Shown: positions 11,501 to 23,731, counted from the stretch's first letter. The stretch is DNA of 64,000 nt from Linnemannia schmuckeri (GCA_029449235.1 JANATG010000013.1:1302001-1366000); one strand, 5' to 3'. Translations and numbers: made by a program. The notes: generated by a model not told the origin, from the letters alone.

Positions 11501-14500
11501 TATCATGTTTGATTTCCATCTAGTCTCGAGGAGAAGCAGCCGTCGTTATCCTTATACCCATCCGCACTCGCGGCACCAGGACACTTGGCGGCTGGTATTG
11601 ACCGCAATGTCGAGGAGCTGCGAAAGATCCGACACGTTTACTCTAAAATCTTTGCAGCCAAATCCCTGCATCCCGTAAGTATCTACTTTATATTTATCGT
11701 CTTTGCAGGCAGTGTTAAGCAATTATCATGGAAAAAGGAAAGGCTACTGACGAACTCACTTGTAATTGACAAATAAATAGGACCTTGCTGCCCTGGAAGA
11801 GCCACCAGAGCCAGCACCTATTCCACCTTATGAGGGACCTCTGCCACCATTGGTCATGAACGACGCAACAGGACATGCCATGGTTTCACAGGTTGCCTCT
11901 AAGCTGCTGGCACATGCAGGATTCCAAGGTGCTCAGGCATCGGCGCTGGCCGTGATGACTGATATTACCGTCGAGTTCTTTCTCAACTTGGGCAGGACGC
12001 TAAGGGGCTATACCGACCTCTACAACAAGGGCATGACTGCAGAGGTAAGTCGATGTGATTGATGCTTGACAAGCACAGCATTTCCAAGCAAAGTACTGAC
12101 AGGATCGTAAGTGCTAACCTCAACTTTTAATTTTTTGTCTTTGTATAGGAAATCTTGCTACACACTCTTCATGAGAATGGTGTGAGTGGCGTGGGCGATC
12201 TGGAGGGTTATATCCGCGAGGATGTAGAGCGCTACGGGAATAAGCTGCAAGACATTCACCGCAAGCTTGAGACTAGCTACACCGACGTCGTCAACACTAC
12301 GCTAAACGAGGGTCATAACGTGGATGCAGACTTTGAGTTCCAGGAGGACGACGATGCCTTCACGAGCGGAAACTTTATTGGAGGCGGCGCCGACGACCTT
12401 GGCGAGGACTTTTTTGGCTTCCGGGAACTCGGCATCGATCGTGAGTTTGGAGTCGGCAAGTTGACGATCCCCTCCCGCGTCTGGTTTGGAGGGCTCAAGG
12501 ACGGCGATCCAGGTAGTAGTTACGGAATGGGAGGGTTTAGAGGCAGTGTCGGGATCGTCCCTGGCAAAGACACCAAGCCCGAGGTGCCTTACCCTCCCCC
12601 ACCTCCCTTTGTACCCATGACCGACCCGACAGCCACGATTGGCTTGCTCCACAACTTTTTTAAGAAGCGTATGGAGGATCTTGGAGCATTGAAGGAGGAC
12701 GAGTTCATGCCGGTTTCACGACGGGTGGCGATGCGACCCAAAATCCCACCGACAGGCAAGATCGTAAGCTCGTTGAAGAAGCGGGCTAACAAGCCTGGTG
12801 AGTTGAGTGCACTTGCTGAGGCCAAGAAGCGGAAACGGAAAAAGGAGAAGGACGCACAGGAAGCCGAGCGGGCGGAGCGCAAGCGCCAGAAGCAGGATGC
12901 CAAAGACAAGAAGTTGTTGGAGAAGTTGGAGAAGAAGAAGATGAAGGAAGAGACCAAGATCAAGGAGAAGTTGTCTAAACCCACCAAGAAGGTAAGAACT
13001 CGACTTGTTCAGTAATGCATTTTAAACGCGTCTTGGCTTTTTTTTTTTTATCGTTATTTCAAATGTAAATATGCTGAGGCAGCTAGAGCTAGTTAACTAA
13101 ACTATTATATTCTCTTTCAATAGGGCAAGAAAGCAGCCTCGGAAGGACTTCAGGATGGCGACGACGACGACAGCGATGTCGATATCAAATCGGACGGAAG
13201 GCCAAGTCAAACGCCAGATCCTATGCCTCCACCAGCCACGATACCTATCCCCAAGATCACCATCCCTGCGCCCGTCATTGCACCTCCACCAGCAGCAGTT
13301 ACAGCCACGCCTAAGAAGCCCAAGAAATCTAAGGCCGCCGCGGCCAAGGCTGCGACTCCCACAGCAGCAGCGTCCCATCTCTTTGTTGCCCCTCCAACAT
13401 CTATTCTCAGCTCTATGGATAATGATGCCGACGACATGGAGGAAGAAGTCATGGAGAGTGGAGGCGGCGGAAACGCCGGCAGGATGTTACCTCCCAAGAG
13501 TATTCCTTCCTCTCATATCAAGGCGGAGGATCACTCCAAGTCCAACAACGCGGCCGGCAAGAGTATTCCTGGTAGCTACTCGTCCTCAAGCACCACATCC
13601 CCTTTGGTCCCCCCATCCTCGTTCAAGGCTGGCATTGCCGGCAAGTCCTTGCCTCCAGTCCCCACAAAGTCCAAGTCCAAGTCAAACAGGGATAAGGATG
13701 GTAAGGACGGCAAGGATAAGGACAAGGACAAAGACAAGGAGGAGCGTAGGGAGCGTATCAAAGACAAGGAACACAAGGAACGCGATCGCGAAAAGGACAA
13801 GGACAAGGATCGCAAGGAGCGTGACCGTGAACGCGACCGCGACAAGGAGAGTAGCTCTGAGCGCGACAAGGACAAAGAACGGGAACCTAGCCTTAAAAGT
13901 AGCAGCAGCCATAAGGAGTCCAAAAGCAAGAGCAGTAAGGACAAAAGCGGTAGCAGTAAGGATCGAGACAATAGCGACAAGGAGAAGGAGCATCGAAGCG
14001 ACCGTAGCGAGCGTGATCGTGATCGTGACAGGGACAGAGACAGGGACAGAGATAGGGACAGGGATAGGGACAGAGATCGTGAAAGAGATCGCGATCGTGA
14101 GAAGGGCGGACGGGAACGCGACCGTGACAGAGAGCGTGAACGCGATCGCGATAGAGGAGATCGAAGCGAGAGGGACCGCGATAGAGGAGACCGGGGAGAC
14201 CGGGGAGACCGGGGAGACCGAGGCGACCGAGAGCGCGATAGAGGAGACCGTGAGAGAGACAGGGACTATCGTGAGCGCGACAGGGACCATAGAGACCGGG
14301 ACCGTGGAGACCGTTCTGAGCGCGACAGGGAACGTGGAGACCGCGATAGAGGTGATCGTGAACGCGACAGAAGCGATCGAAGCGATCGTGAGAGAGACAG
14401 GGGTGATCGTGACAGAGAGCGCGAGAGAGACCGCGATAGAGATCGAAGCGAGAGAGACCGTGATAGAAGCGACCGAGGAGACCGGGGCGATAGAGGCGAC

Positions 14501-14833
14501 AGAGAACGCGATAGAGGCGACCGTGATGGCAATGGCATTCCTGGGTCCTTGTCCAACAACAGTGGTAACGGCAGTCTTGTTGGCGGAGGCAGTGGGCATC
14601 ACAAGAACGGTAGTAGCGGAAGCAACAAGGACCGCGACAAATTCATGTCTTCATCTTCGTCGAGCAAGGACAAGGACAAGGATGGTTCCAAGATGCTGGA
14701 TTCATCCTTGGCGGCGCAGATCCCTACGACGCCCAAGAAGAAGAAGCGTGCCCCCGGACCTGTTGATGGATCGCCGAGTCATTCGCCCAAGAAGAAGAAA
14801 CCTGTTGCCCCACCATCCTTTACCGATCTCTGA
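8526..14833 (+). CDS. SPT7: SAGA complex subunit Spt7 (bromodomain + histone fold)
   Basis: Six exons: 8526-9660, 9773-11423, 11524-11674, 11781-12044, 12149-12991 and 13124-14833. All junctions have GT..AG and keep frame, giving 1917 aa. Spt7 is a structural subunit of the nuclear SAGA histone acetyltransferase co-activator. The order of parts fits: a conserved N-terminal block with an LWRFYLSEDE stretch, a bromodomain at about 485-590 (TPMDLGT and the acetyl-lysine-binding YNSDPAS region), the conserved FQEWKEK/FEDRFALERTPWEM block at about 760-810, then a Bromo_TP-type histone fold at about 1003-1115. The last exon is unusual: residues about 1540-1820 are almost pure Arg-Asp/Arg-Glu/Gly-Asp-Arg dipeptide-type repeats, followed by a Lys-rich, Pro-rich end. 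Yeast Spt7 is about 1330 aa, so the tail accounts for much of the extra length. The start at 8526 is the first in-frame ATG; an upstream in-frame TTG at 8472 is unlikely. Confidence 0.88.
13720..14530 (+). repeat. degenerate Arg-Asp coding repeat in SPT7 last exon
   Basis: About 800 bp of imperfect 6-mers and 9-mers (CGTGAC, CGCGATAGAGGAGACCG and variants), all in the reading frame and encoding RD/RE/GDR repeats. It also keeps the opposite strand open over much of its length; I treat that antisense frame as an artefact. Confidence 0.8.
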
Positions 14834-15172
14834 GACCCTGAGCCCTTTGGGGACTAATTACTCTTGGAGGTTGCTAAGGAAAACAATAACCAACCCGCCA
14901 CTACAACACACCCACACTCACTCAACACTCGCACTCAGCATATCTTACCCGTTGTCACTATGGTATTATATGAAAGCATTAAAAAGAAAAACATTATACA
15001 GCATATTGAAAGCATTACATTGTTTTCGATTGAAAGAGTCGGAGGAATATTTGTTGTTCTGCCTGTCTGTCTATCTGTCATTTTGTTTATTGCGCATCCG
15101 AGAACTGCCTAGTCCTTCTCACCCGCCGCCGCCACCTCCACCGCCACCCGTTGCGTCGCCTGTCGCTGCGAA
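14834..15172. other. 3' flank of SPT7 and intergenic spacer
   Basis: Probable SPT7 3' untranslated region with A/T-rich sequence, ending in a (CCGCCACCT)-type low-complexity stretch at 15123-15150. No gene seen. Confidence 0.5.
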
Positions 15173-16060
15173 TCATGGGGAATCATGGGCTTTCAAAGCC
15201 CTGAAGTACCTTGACAGGCTTCCTGCGGCATGGACCTCTCGCTCAACAAGAACCCTTGCCTCTGCCATTCTCTGAGGAAGATCCTCCCTCCAAGGAGAGG
15301 AATACCTCAAGAAAGCGTCTTATAACGCTTAGCTCTTTGGTGAGTGACTGCAGTCGGGCGGGAGAGAGGTGGTATCTCCAGTTAGCCCTGCCGTCTCCAG
15401 TGCCCACACTGAGGGTACACCGCTGTCCGACTTCACCCATTTGAGAAAGAACTCTCCAAAGATGTCAGGGAAGACTGTGTAATGGATAGCGGTGTTCACA
15501 GCCAGCTCCTCGGTCAGGTCTCTATCCGGCTGTTCGTATTGACTAGCAATGGCTTCAAACGCCAGGCCAGAATCGAGTTCATTTAACACAGCCGAGGCCC
15601 TCTCTTGGCCTACCGTCGTCGCCTTCTCGTCCCCGAGCCCCCCTTCGATCCCCATGTTGGGCTCGTCCTCGGCTACCGCTTCCTCTCGCGCTATGCTTCG
15701 TTGCATCTACTCTTGCGTCTGTAGGCGCATTTTTTCGACAGCGATCAGTTCCTCAAAGATCGCCCTCCATCATTCGTCTGCAACCTCTCACAATTGTTGC
15801 AAAAGCTACGACTTTTGTTCTTTCGTTACCCCCAGTTGATGCCGCAGCTGGGCCTGGGGTTGGTTGAGTGCTACTTGGAGGTGCTTGTTGAGGTCGCCTT
15901 GAGTTTCCTGAAGGACTTTAGTTTGGAGGTTGTTGTCGATCATCGCCAACATACGTCGCTCCAGTTTCTCAAATTCTGCCTCGGGCTGTCGTTCACGGAT
16001 ACCCATCTGACTGACTTTTTCCTGAAGCTGGCTGAGGAGAGCGATTGTTGAAGGATTCAT
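15173..16060 (-). pseudogene. decayed unrecognised protein gene
   Basis: A single minus-strand frame starts at ATG 16058-16060 and runs to a stop at 15329. It is broken by four stops: TAG 15806-15808, TGA 15788-15790, TGA 15770-15772 and TAG 15707-15709. Sequence between the stops is protein-like. The N-terminal 80 residues are Gln/Glu/Leu-rich and look coiled-coil, and residues after the last stop include a hydrophobic Phe-Pro-Asp-Ile-Phe-Gly-Glu-Phe-Phe segment. Two more coding-like pieces in other frames (about 15440-15243 and 15270-15173) imply frameshifts. Each stop is one C-to-T change from CAG or CGA. I do not recognise the family; a retroelement gag-like origin is possible but unproven. 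An intact gene using introns to skip the stops looks unlikely because three lie within 40 bp without clear splice sites. Confidence 0.55.
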
Positions 16061-16851
16061 TGTGAGTTAGACTTTTTTGTTGATTGATTTCGTTGAGTAT
16101 GCATGTGCGTGAGAGGGGTGTAGGTATCAAGTGCGGGATAAGAGTAGCTCTGATAAAGTCAATCAAAGATGATTCGCTCCTTCGTGCCTGTGACTCTGTG
16201 TGTGATGGGCGATCGCGGCGTGAGGAGGGGCGCGGATAGCGAAATTTCAAAACGATATTTGTGAAAGTCGATTAATCAATGCCCAGACTGAAGAGCCATC
16301 CATCTTCTATCCGCTTGGACTTCTTCTTTTGGCGTAGGATGAGGGAGAGAGGGGTGTGTAGGAGAGCGAGTAGATGTTTTGTCTCGGACTCGTTTTGTTA
16401 GTATGTGAGACGAGCAAGGAGGATACTACGATGCTATTAGCCTGAAGAGGTGATCAACTTTGAGCTCATGGAAGATATTTTAAAGTGCGTTTAGGGGTAT
16501 GGGTCTTTCTCAACTTCTTCGTCATCGGATACGTTTTCATCTCATTTGCACTTATCCAATCCCTCAATCTTCTACTAAATCTCTGCTTCAGTAACCGATT
16601 TGATGAGGAGATCGTAGCTGCTATAAAATATAAAGGCGATGCAAAAAGGCAATGCGGCGGAGCGCTTTGTTCTTTCAACTACTTTACATCCAGATACGGA
16701 GCGGAGTAGACTGGGCCCTTAACACTTTCCTGCAAGATGTTGTTACGGATTGAATTTCATGTTGACCCCTTTTTACCACTTTTTTTATATCCCCTCTGAT
16801 GCTGCAACTCCCACCTTTTTTAAAGATAATGAATATGGCATGGACCTGACA

Positions 16852-16886
<35 letters not shown>

Positions 16887-17610
16887 TATTAAAGAAAGCC
16901 ATTTTGGATCCTTGGGAATACGAAGGATGGAGATGACGAGAACGCTCTGAGAGGAAGATGAGAAAGAAGAGTGATGTTTATATAGGCCAAGATGTTATTT
17001 AAAAGAGAAGGAATGTATGATTTTTCAAGAGGTGGGTACTGATAGAGCTACTTGGATTAGACAAGGTTGTCCATGAAAATACTGTAACATAAAAAAATTG
17101 AGAGAGACATGATGATGCACAGATGGTTGTCGGTCGTGTGTGTGTGAATGACCATGGACATTGAACTCAATGACCTCCAAGTTGACATCAGTCTCATTTT
17201 ATCGTGGACTCAAAAACGACGCGTGGAGGTATAGACGTATAGGGTATGAGAAAATACCCAGAAAGGAAAACGAGTTACCCATCTTGGTCTGGACAGTAGC
17301 AGTCGCCACAAGCCCGTTAAATTCGCGTGTGGCTCGCTTTTGCCTTTTAACGCGCACACATGTGGTCGATAAAACGGGCGCTGGACGATGTTGTTACCGA
17401 GGTTGCTGTTCGCCAGTCAATCCACTGCCATCTTTCTACACTGTTCTTATTATTTTTTTTGTGAGAAATTAATAAACGTAGAGTCTCGGCAGTCCAGGTC
17501 AACTATGTCATTGTGTATATTATGCTCATTGCGAGGTATGTTTGTTTTGTTCATTCAAGTTTTTATTTTACATATGGTACATGGAGAGAAAGAGAAGAAG
17601 AGAGGATTGT
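16061..17610. other. intergenic, 32-T tract
   Basis: No gene supported. T32 at 16854-16885. The region near 17400-17610 is the 3' flank of the minus-strand pirin gene. Confidence 0.6.
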
Positions 17611-18501
17611 TTAAGCGATGGTAGAGCGCCAGTTGCGGGCGCGCTCGAATCCGTTCTTGTTGTTCTGGTAGTCCACAAACGTGTCATAGATCTCCTCGGA
17701 CGAGTTCATGACAAAGGGACCGTGCTGAACAATCGGCTCCTTCAGGGGTTCGCCAGCAATGAACACAAAGTGTGCATCCTCGTCCTTGGTCTGGATCTTG
17801 ACCGTCGTGGCACCGTCCTCCGAGAGGGTGAGGGTGTGATGTGCCTTGCCCTCGAACTCCTTGTCACCGATAAATGCCTTGCCCTTGAGCATATAGATGA
17901 ACCCGGTGTAGGTCGAGGGGATGGTCTGAGTGACAGTCTTGTTCTTGTCCATCTTGAAGTCGAGGTACATGGTGGGCGTGCGAGTGTAGACCTGGGACTT
18001 GACTCCGTGAGACTCGCCGGCAATGACCTTGACAACGACACCGTCCTGAGGAGTGACACGAGGGATCTGGCCATCAAGGAGTTCCTGGTACTGGGGCTCA
18101 CACATCTTGTGCTCCTTGGGGAGGTTGATCCACAGCTGCAGTCCATGAGCACGAGTCTGAGACTTGACTGGCATCTCGGAGTGTACAATACCGCGACCGG
18201 CGGTCATCCACTGCAAGTCACCAGGTCCGATGGTTCCCTTATGTCCTGCAAAGTCCTCGTGCTGGAACTGACCCTCGAGCATGTATGTCACAGTCTCAAA
18301 GCCGCGGTGAGGGTGGTCGGGGAAGCCACCGTTCTTGTCGGCAGAGAACTCGTCGAGCATGAGGAAAGGGTCGTGGTTACGGAGCTCGGGGCGTCCGATG
18401 GATCGACGGACACGGGCACCGACACCTTCGGATTGTTCTCTTGAGAGGACTGACTTTGTGATGGATCTGGAGAGAGGGGTGGAGGTAGAGGTAGCAGCCA
18501 T
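17611..18501 (-). CDS. pirin-family protein (bicupin)
   Basis: Single exon, 296 aa, which is the usual pirin length. Pirins are iron-binding bicupins; some act as quercetin 2,3-dioxygenases and others as nuclear redox-sensing cofactors of transcription. The N-terminal cupin carries the family signature FPDHPHRGFETVTYM at about 60-74. The metal ligands expected from human pirin are present: His63, His65, His107 and Glu109 in GRGIVHSEMP. The C-terminal cupin follows (EPLKEPIVQHGPFVMN near residue 245-260). I chose the ATG at 18499-18501 (Met-Ala-Ala-Thr-Ser); an upstream in-frame extension is possible but low complexity. The gene is followed about 500 bp upstream by unannotated spacer and then the methyltransferase on the same strand. 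Substrate and cellular role cannot be read from the sequence. Confidence 0.92.
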   Translation of the reverse strand: MAATSTSTPLSRSITKSVLSREQSEGVGARVRRSIGRPELRNHDPFLMLDEFSADKNGGFPDHPHRGFETVTYMLEGQFQHEDFAGHKGTIGPGDLQWMTAGRGIVHSEMPVKSQTRAHGLQLWINLPKEHKMCEPQYQELLDGQIPRVTPQDGVVVKVIAGESHGVKSQVYTRTPTMYLDFKMDKNKTVTQTIPSTYTGFIYMLKGKAFIGDKEFEGKAHHTLTLSEDGATTVKIQTKDEDAHFVFIAGEPLKEPIVQHGPFVMNSSEEIYDTFVDYQNNKNGFERARNWRSTIA

Positions 18502-19126
18502 TTTGAGTAGTAGTCTTGTTGTTGTAAGGAGAGGAGTAGTTGGGTGAATGGGAGTAATGAAGAAGACTATTGTAGTAGTCGAGTGGAGATAAGATGCTGT
18601 TTTTTTGTTGGGATGAAGGAGGGAGTTGTGCCATAGGTGAGTTGCTTTTATACTTTTTTGCCGCTCACTTCTTCCCCTGTTTCTCTTTCCTTCAGTCCTT
18701 CTCTCAATTGATAATTTGATGATCAATGGCCAATGAAAGTTGACTAAGCCTTGGATGAGCGGGTGGCTTAGAAATCCCTTTTCTGATTAAGCATTGGGTG
18801 CGTTGTGACCAAGAACAGGTCCTACACTGGGGCGTTTCCAACACGTCCAGAAAGCACAGATATCAAATCACCCTGAATGACCATAACACGAAAGTAAGCA
18901 GGACATCATTGACCATAGAGTGTTACATGAGAAAAGCAGGCCACAACTAAACGAGAAGGTCCTTTCTATTTCGTGGTCACTCAACATGCTATATGAGGGT
19001 GCTTAGGCATAACTCTCGTGTCGCGTTCGATAAATTATACTCTCACAGCAACTGCTCTCTTAAAGCTTGATTCATGGCATCTATTTTATCCTTTATGTGT
19101 AGTTTTGAAGAGTCTAAAATATCTTT
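18502..19126. other. intergenic between pirin and methyltransferase
   Basis: Pirin 5' flank and methyltransferase 3' flank. No open frame or repeat worth noting. Confidence 0.5.
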
Positions 19127-20191
19127 CTACTTGCGACGCCAGACACCGACCTTCTCCTTTCCTTGACGAGCCTCAAACGAGGAGCAGTCATCAACAAGGA
19201 GGCAGTCAAAGTTCTCATCGAGGAAGGAGTGGTAGTGGTCGACACTGACGGCGAAGGGAGGTCCGTCGGTGTGATTACCGATGGGATACATCAATGTGAT
19301 CAGGATACCGTCCTTGGGGATGATCTCGCTCATGCGGCGACCCCAGTTAGCACGGAGTGTTGGAGGGATTGCGCAGAAGAAGCTATTAACCAATGAGACA
19401 AAAAAAATTGGTAAGATTGAGTTGTCTTGAAAGGGAAAAGAGGGTTTCAAGTGGTGACAAAAAACTTTATAGCTATGATGACATACGTATAGTCGTAGAC
19501 GAGCTGGAAGCCGCCGGCAGGGGTGTCAAACTTGAAAAAGTCGCCAACAATGAACTCGGCGACCGATTCAGAGATGCCCTTCTCGGTGCGGATCTAATTG
19601 CCATGAAGCGTCAGGGATTTGTGTTTGTAAATATTAATACGCGTGTGCTCTCCTGACTATTTTCATTGTTTTTCACTCCGCTCAGTGCACACTTGACACC
19701 CTCGCATCCTCTTCTCTGTTTATTGTCCTCTTGATTTCAGCCACTTCTTCCCCTTTCAACTTACATCCTTGCACTGCTGGACAGCAATGGGACTGATATC
19801 AAGTCCATAGGCCTTGCGATTCTCATTGCCAAGGTAAAAGACATCGACACCACGTCCGCATCCAGGGACGAGGACGTTACCGGACTTGGGGATCTGCGCA
19901 GAGATAGGTTTTTTCTCGATGACTTCGATCAAGGCGGGGCTGGGGACGCCCTTGTCCCAGGGGTGGATGTCGCGGCGCCAGAGCTCGTTCCAGCCGTCTG
20001 TTTGTTTTTGGTGCGCCATAGTCGTGGGAGAGTAAGGAGAGAAGGGAATGAGAGATGGAGGAAGGTGGTTGTGGTTAGTGGATGTGAATGAGGAATGTCA
20101 ATGCAAGAGAGTGAAGGTGAAGTGGCAAGCATAGAGTATGTGAGTAATTGTTACCTATCTGCTTGACAATTTCTTGAGTTTCGCTGTTCAT
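19127..20191 (-). CDS. TPMT/HOL-family SAM-dependent thiol methyltransferase
   Basis: Four minus-strand exons: 20155-20191, 19765-19997, 19487-19593 and 19127-19382. They join in frame to 210 aa. The first exon encodes only 12 residues plus one base, and the junction makes Asp13-Gly14-Trp15. The family signature is clear: GWNELW and PWDKG near residues 14-29, the SAM-binding glycine-rich loop VLVPGCGRGVD at about 54-64, the LDIS loop after it, and a reassembled DYTFFCAIPP motif across the exon 3/4 junction. Relatives (thiopurine methyltransferase, plant HOL/halide-thiocyanate methyltransferase) move a methyl group from SAM to thiols, halides or thiocyanate in the cytosol. Substrate is not predictable here. 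Introns are 157, 171 and 104 bp. The gene is divergent from the GLTP gene across a 620-bp spacer. Confidence 0.88.
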
Positions 20192-20814
20192 GTTGGGCAA
20201 TTGGTGGTTGTGCGTGTGTGTTTATGTGAAGGGAGAGAATGTGGGGGAAGAGTTGTGAAGAAAAAGTGGGCGTGCGCCGCCTTATATAATTTTTTGAGAA
20301 CCGGAAGTCGGCAAAATCTGAGTCGAAAAACAGCGCAGCGTGTATTTGTGTGCGTGTCTAAGAATCAATGTGAAAGTGCAATCGAAGGGTCTGGACCCTC
20401 GTTGCTACACGCCATGGGGAAAGAACGCGTTATTGGCAAGCGAGTATTGAACAGCCTGTCAGAAAAGAGATGATGGCCAAGAGATCTTCTCTTCCTGGAT
20501 AAAATATACAATTGTAAGAGCATGGTGAGATTGATGATAGTTTACTAGTGTAATAATACTCCTACGACGACTGCGCACACCTACTTTTCTCTCTCTTCTT
20601 TATCCCTGGGTATGATAACTCGTGGGTTGAGTGCGTGGATCGACCCGTTTCATTTCTCGCTCCAGTCCAGGGCAAATGGCGACGCAGCCCATGCGATCAA
20701 AGTCACGTCACGAAAAAGGGTTCCCTGTCTGTTGCCACCTTTATTCCCATCACTTGTTCTTTCTTCTTTCATCACTCCTTCTTCATCTCTCTCCACACAA
20801 CACAACAAGACACA
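20192..20814. other. divergent promoter region, methyltransferase / GLTP
   Basis: A 620-bp spacer between two outward-facing starts. It includes a TATATAA-type element at 20283-20288 (minus side) and a pyrimidine-rich GLTP leader at 20750-20800. No gene seen. Confidence 0.5.
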
Positions 20815-22356
20815 ATGACCACCTACTTCAAGACCACCGCCCGCAACTACACCGACGTCACTGTCACCCCCGAGGGTATCAACACTGACGAGTTCCTCCA
20901 GGCCACCGAGGGTCTCGTCAAGATCTTTGGTACTTTAAACTTCTTTTTCATCTCGTTTCCCATCCTTAACGGTCTCCATTCAGTTTCAAACACAACCCAC
21001 TCATAACATCTATTTCCTATGTGTACTAGACCTCTTCGGCTCCGTCTTCTCTGTTGTCCAGAACGATATGAACGGAAACATCAAGGTAATGACCGACAAT
21101 CAATGGCATACGCCTCCAGAAGCAGGATAACGAAACACAAAAAACAGGGTGATCAAAAAAAAGACGACGCGACCACCCGTCAACAGCGGAAAACAACAAC
21201 ACAGGGATAATACTGCCAGAACAAGGCACTTCCGTTGACTTTCCACGACCAAGAAAGACAGGAATGAATGTCCCTCTTTATGTTTTGTTCATGGCAACAT
21301 CTTTTTCACCCGATGGAAGAAAAAAAAGTGGAGTACAAGGACACTTTATTTTAGTCGTTTCCTTCCCCAAGACCCAACCTACCCAGCCCAATGCAATTGA
21401 ACTTTCTTTTGGCTAACTCCAAGTGCATTCTTCATTGATGGCCTACAACTACACCCAACAAACGACATTGGACGACGACAATAGAAAATCCGTGAGCGTT
21501 ATCTCCAGAACCCTGCCGCCAACTCAACCCTCCAGAACTTGGTCAAGGGCGAGATCGCCGAGAAGAAGAAGACCGCCACCGAGGGTCTCTTGTGGCTCAC
21601 CCGGTATGTTTTTTTTGTCAAAGGATAGAAGGAAGAGGGACGAGAGGAGTAACTGACCGTGGGATATGATGGCTTTGTGTATTATATTCATATCGTATGA
21701 TTTCGAGTTTATTTTTACATTTTATTTTCATTTCTGCAGCCAGAAAAGGACTTATCGAGATCCAATTGAAACACACCAACCCCCATTCATTCTATCAAAC
21801 ACTCAACTAACGCCCTTTCTTGTCAACATCTTGTTACATGTAGTGGTCTTGACTTCACTCTCCAGTCCTTGGAGCGCAGCGAGGCCAACCCATCGGAGGA
21901 GCTCTCTGTCTCCTTCACCAAGGGTTATGAGGGTACCCTCCGCCAGTACCACGGCATGCTCGTCCGCCCCGTCTTTGCTGTACGTCTCCTTAACCAACAC
22001 TGGAATTATTGCTTTTGTTTGTTGGGGAAGAATAATGGATAGATATCAATGGATCATGCATGAAACCTTCACTTTTTCTTTTTTCCCACCTTCTCAGCAT
22101 CATTGCCCCTATTCTGCTGTTCCCCTATTTTCACCCTTACCCTGACCTCATGATGTTTATCACATATTCAGTTACTGACCCATGTTACCATCTTTTCTTA
22201 CAGATGGCTATGAAGGCTTGCCCTTACCGTGCTGACTTTTACGCCAAGTTGGGATCTGACCAGGGCTTGGTTCAGCAGGACTTGACTGCCTGGTTGGCCG
22301 GTCTCCGCAAGATTGTTGTCGAGATCCAGCAGTTCTACACTGCCAACAAGTTGTAA
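20815..22356 (+). CDS. glycolipid transfer protein (GLTP domain)
   Basis: Five exons: 20815-20929, 21030-21085, 21485-21603, 21844-21979 and 22204-22356. They join in frame to 192 aa, close to the usual GLTP length of about 200. GLTP proteins move glycosphingolipids between membranes in the cytosol. The sugar-headgroup recognition residues of human GLTP are matched: Asp51, Asn55 and Lys58 in the NDMNGNIKK stretch, Trp94 in LLWLTRG and His133 in YHGMLVRP. The acyl-pocket segment APYK of animals is CPYR here. Introns range from 100 to 400 bp. The second intron, at about 400 bp, is the longest among the core genes in the window. The next gene on the same strand is a GH5 glucosidase of the glucosylceramide/steryl glucoside type, which suggests related substrates. 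AATAAA follows the stop at about 22441. Confidence 0.92.
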
Positions 22357-23731
22357 ATACGATCCACAATCACTCAAAAAACAAACATACCACTACACTA
22401 CCTGAATTCTTCTTTTTTTATTCATGGTTGTTACTTATACAATAAAGAATCATTTTTTTTCTCATACCATGGGCGATTGATATTGCATGTTGTTTTTGCT
22501 GTCATTAAGTAGGCTGCTACGGTGAGGGTGTGGCTGCAGCGGGCGTAGATCTACTCTAAGTGTAACCTGATCTTTCTATTTTATAATCTGACAGTAGAAA
22601 CGTGTGCTGTCTAATGGGAAGAAAGTGAGACCAGCAGGGTGGGGCTTTCTGTTGGATGATAAAAACCTAGGGGTGGTTCATGGAGACAGAGCTAACACCA
22701 AGACAAAAAAAGTGGAGGGAACAACTAGGAGGGAGAGGGAGAGGTATGCCTTTTGATCTGGAGCGAGAAAACATAAAGAGGGGTGAGGACGACAGTCGAG
22801 AGATTCAGGGGAAACGAATATTTATGGCCACGAGATCCAAGCAAGCAAGCGCGGTTGACGATTAGTGTTTAAAGCGTGGACAGGACCGATAGCCAGATAG
22901 GCCGACAGACAAGGGCTAAGATCATCTGGTTTGACGAGTGCATGTCCACCTGTTTGTCCTGACTGACGCCTGCCTGTATGGAGAAAGGAGTAAACACACA
23001 TACCTGCCAACAAACAAACAACAGTCAGGCACGCAACAATGAGAAAAGTCAGTGAGTGAGAGAGAGGAAGAGAAAGGAAGTAGAGGAAGGGGTCATTGTT
23101 GTGCCGCCTGTGCAACCATTCGTTCCTTTATAAAAGGCAGGGATGCGTCCTTTTCTTTCATCTGTTTGCCAATTCCTTCCTGCACCCTCGGACACTCTCC
23201 CATCCTCCTCTTACTATACTGTACTTCTCTCACTTTCAAATCTCAGACCCCTACTCGTACCCCTACTCTCTCTCCAGTACACCTTATCCAAGACCGAGGC
23301 CATTAACCCACCCCCACACAGCAGCTCATCCCTCCTTAGCCAACGATAGTTCTAACCTTCGATTCTCGACCTTGTTGCATTCCTTAATCTATATCGCGGT
23401 CATTCCAGTCCCCTCCAGAACTAGCACTAAGACGCGCCGAGGAACGTGTATGTCTACCCAAAGATTTTTCTCTTAGTATAATCTAATTCCCATACTCACC
23501 TTCTCGTTCATTTACATTCTCGTCCTGCCTTCACCCCCTTGCCTGTCTGTCGCACATTTCCCACAGACTTTTCTTTGGTCCTGCCTGATCATTCTCGATT
23601 TACCCTCTTCTTCCTTTTACTTGTCTTTTCCGGTCCACTTCTTCCGTCATCCCTCTTAGCACTATTGCCGCCCAGAATACGACTCTAACCTCTCACCACT
23701 ATACATACCCAACTTATCACCTACAACAAAC
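22357..23731. other. GLTP 3' flank and long C/T-rich GH5 leader
   Basis: AATAAA at 22441-22446 is the probable GLTP poly(A) signal. From 23120 the sequence becomes strongly pyrimidine-rich and looks like promoter/5' untranslated region of the next gene. It has small upstream frames, for example ATG 23451 to TAG 23477. No further gene. Confidence 0.5.

Noticed and set aside
13682..14602. 306-codon open frame on the minus strand
   Set aside because: It is the antisense of the SPT7 Arg-Asp repeat. The repetitive codons keep the other strand open and give a Val/Ser/Ile low-complexity product.
17542..18444. 300-codon plus-strand frame
   Set aside because: Antisense shadow of the pirin gene, which has all family motifs on the minus strand.
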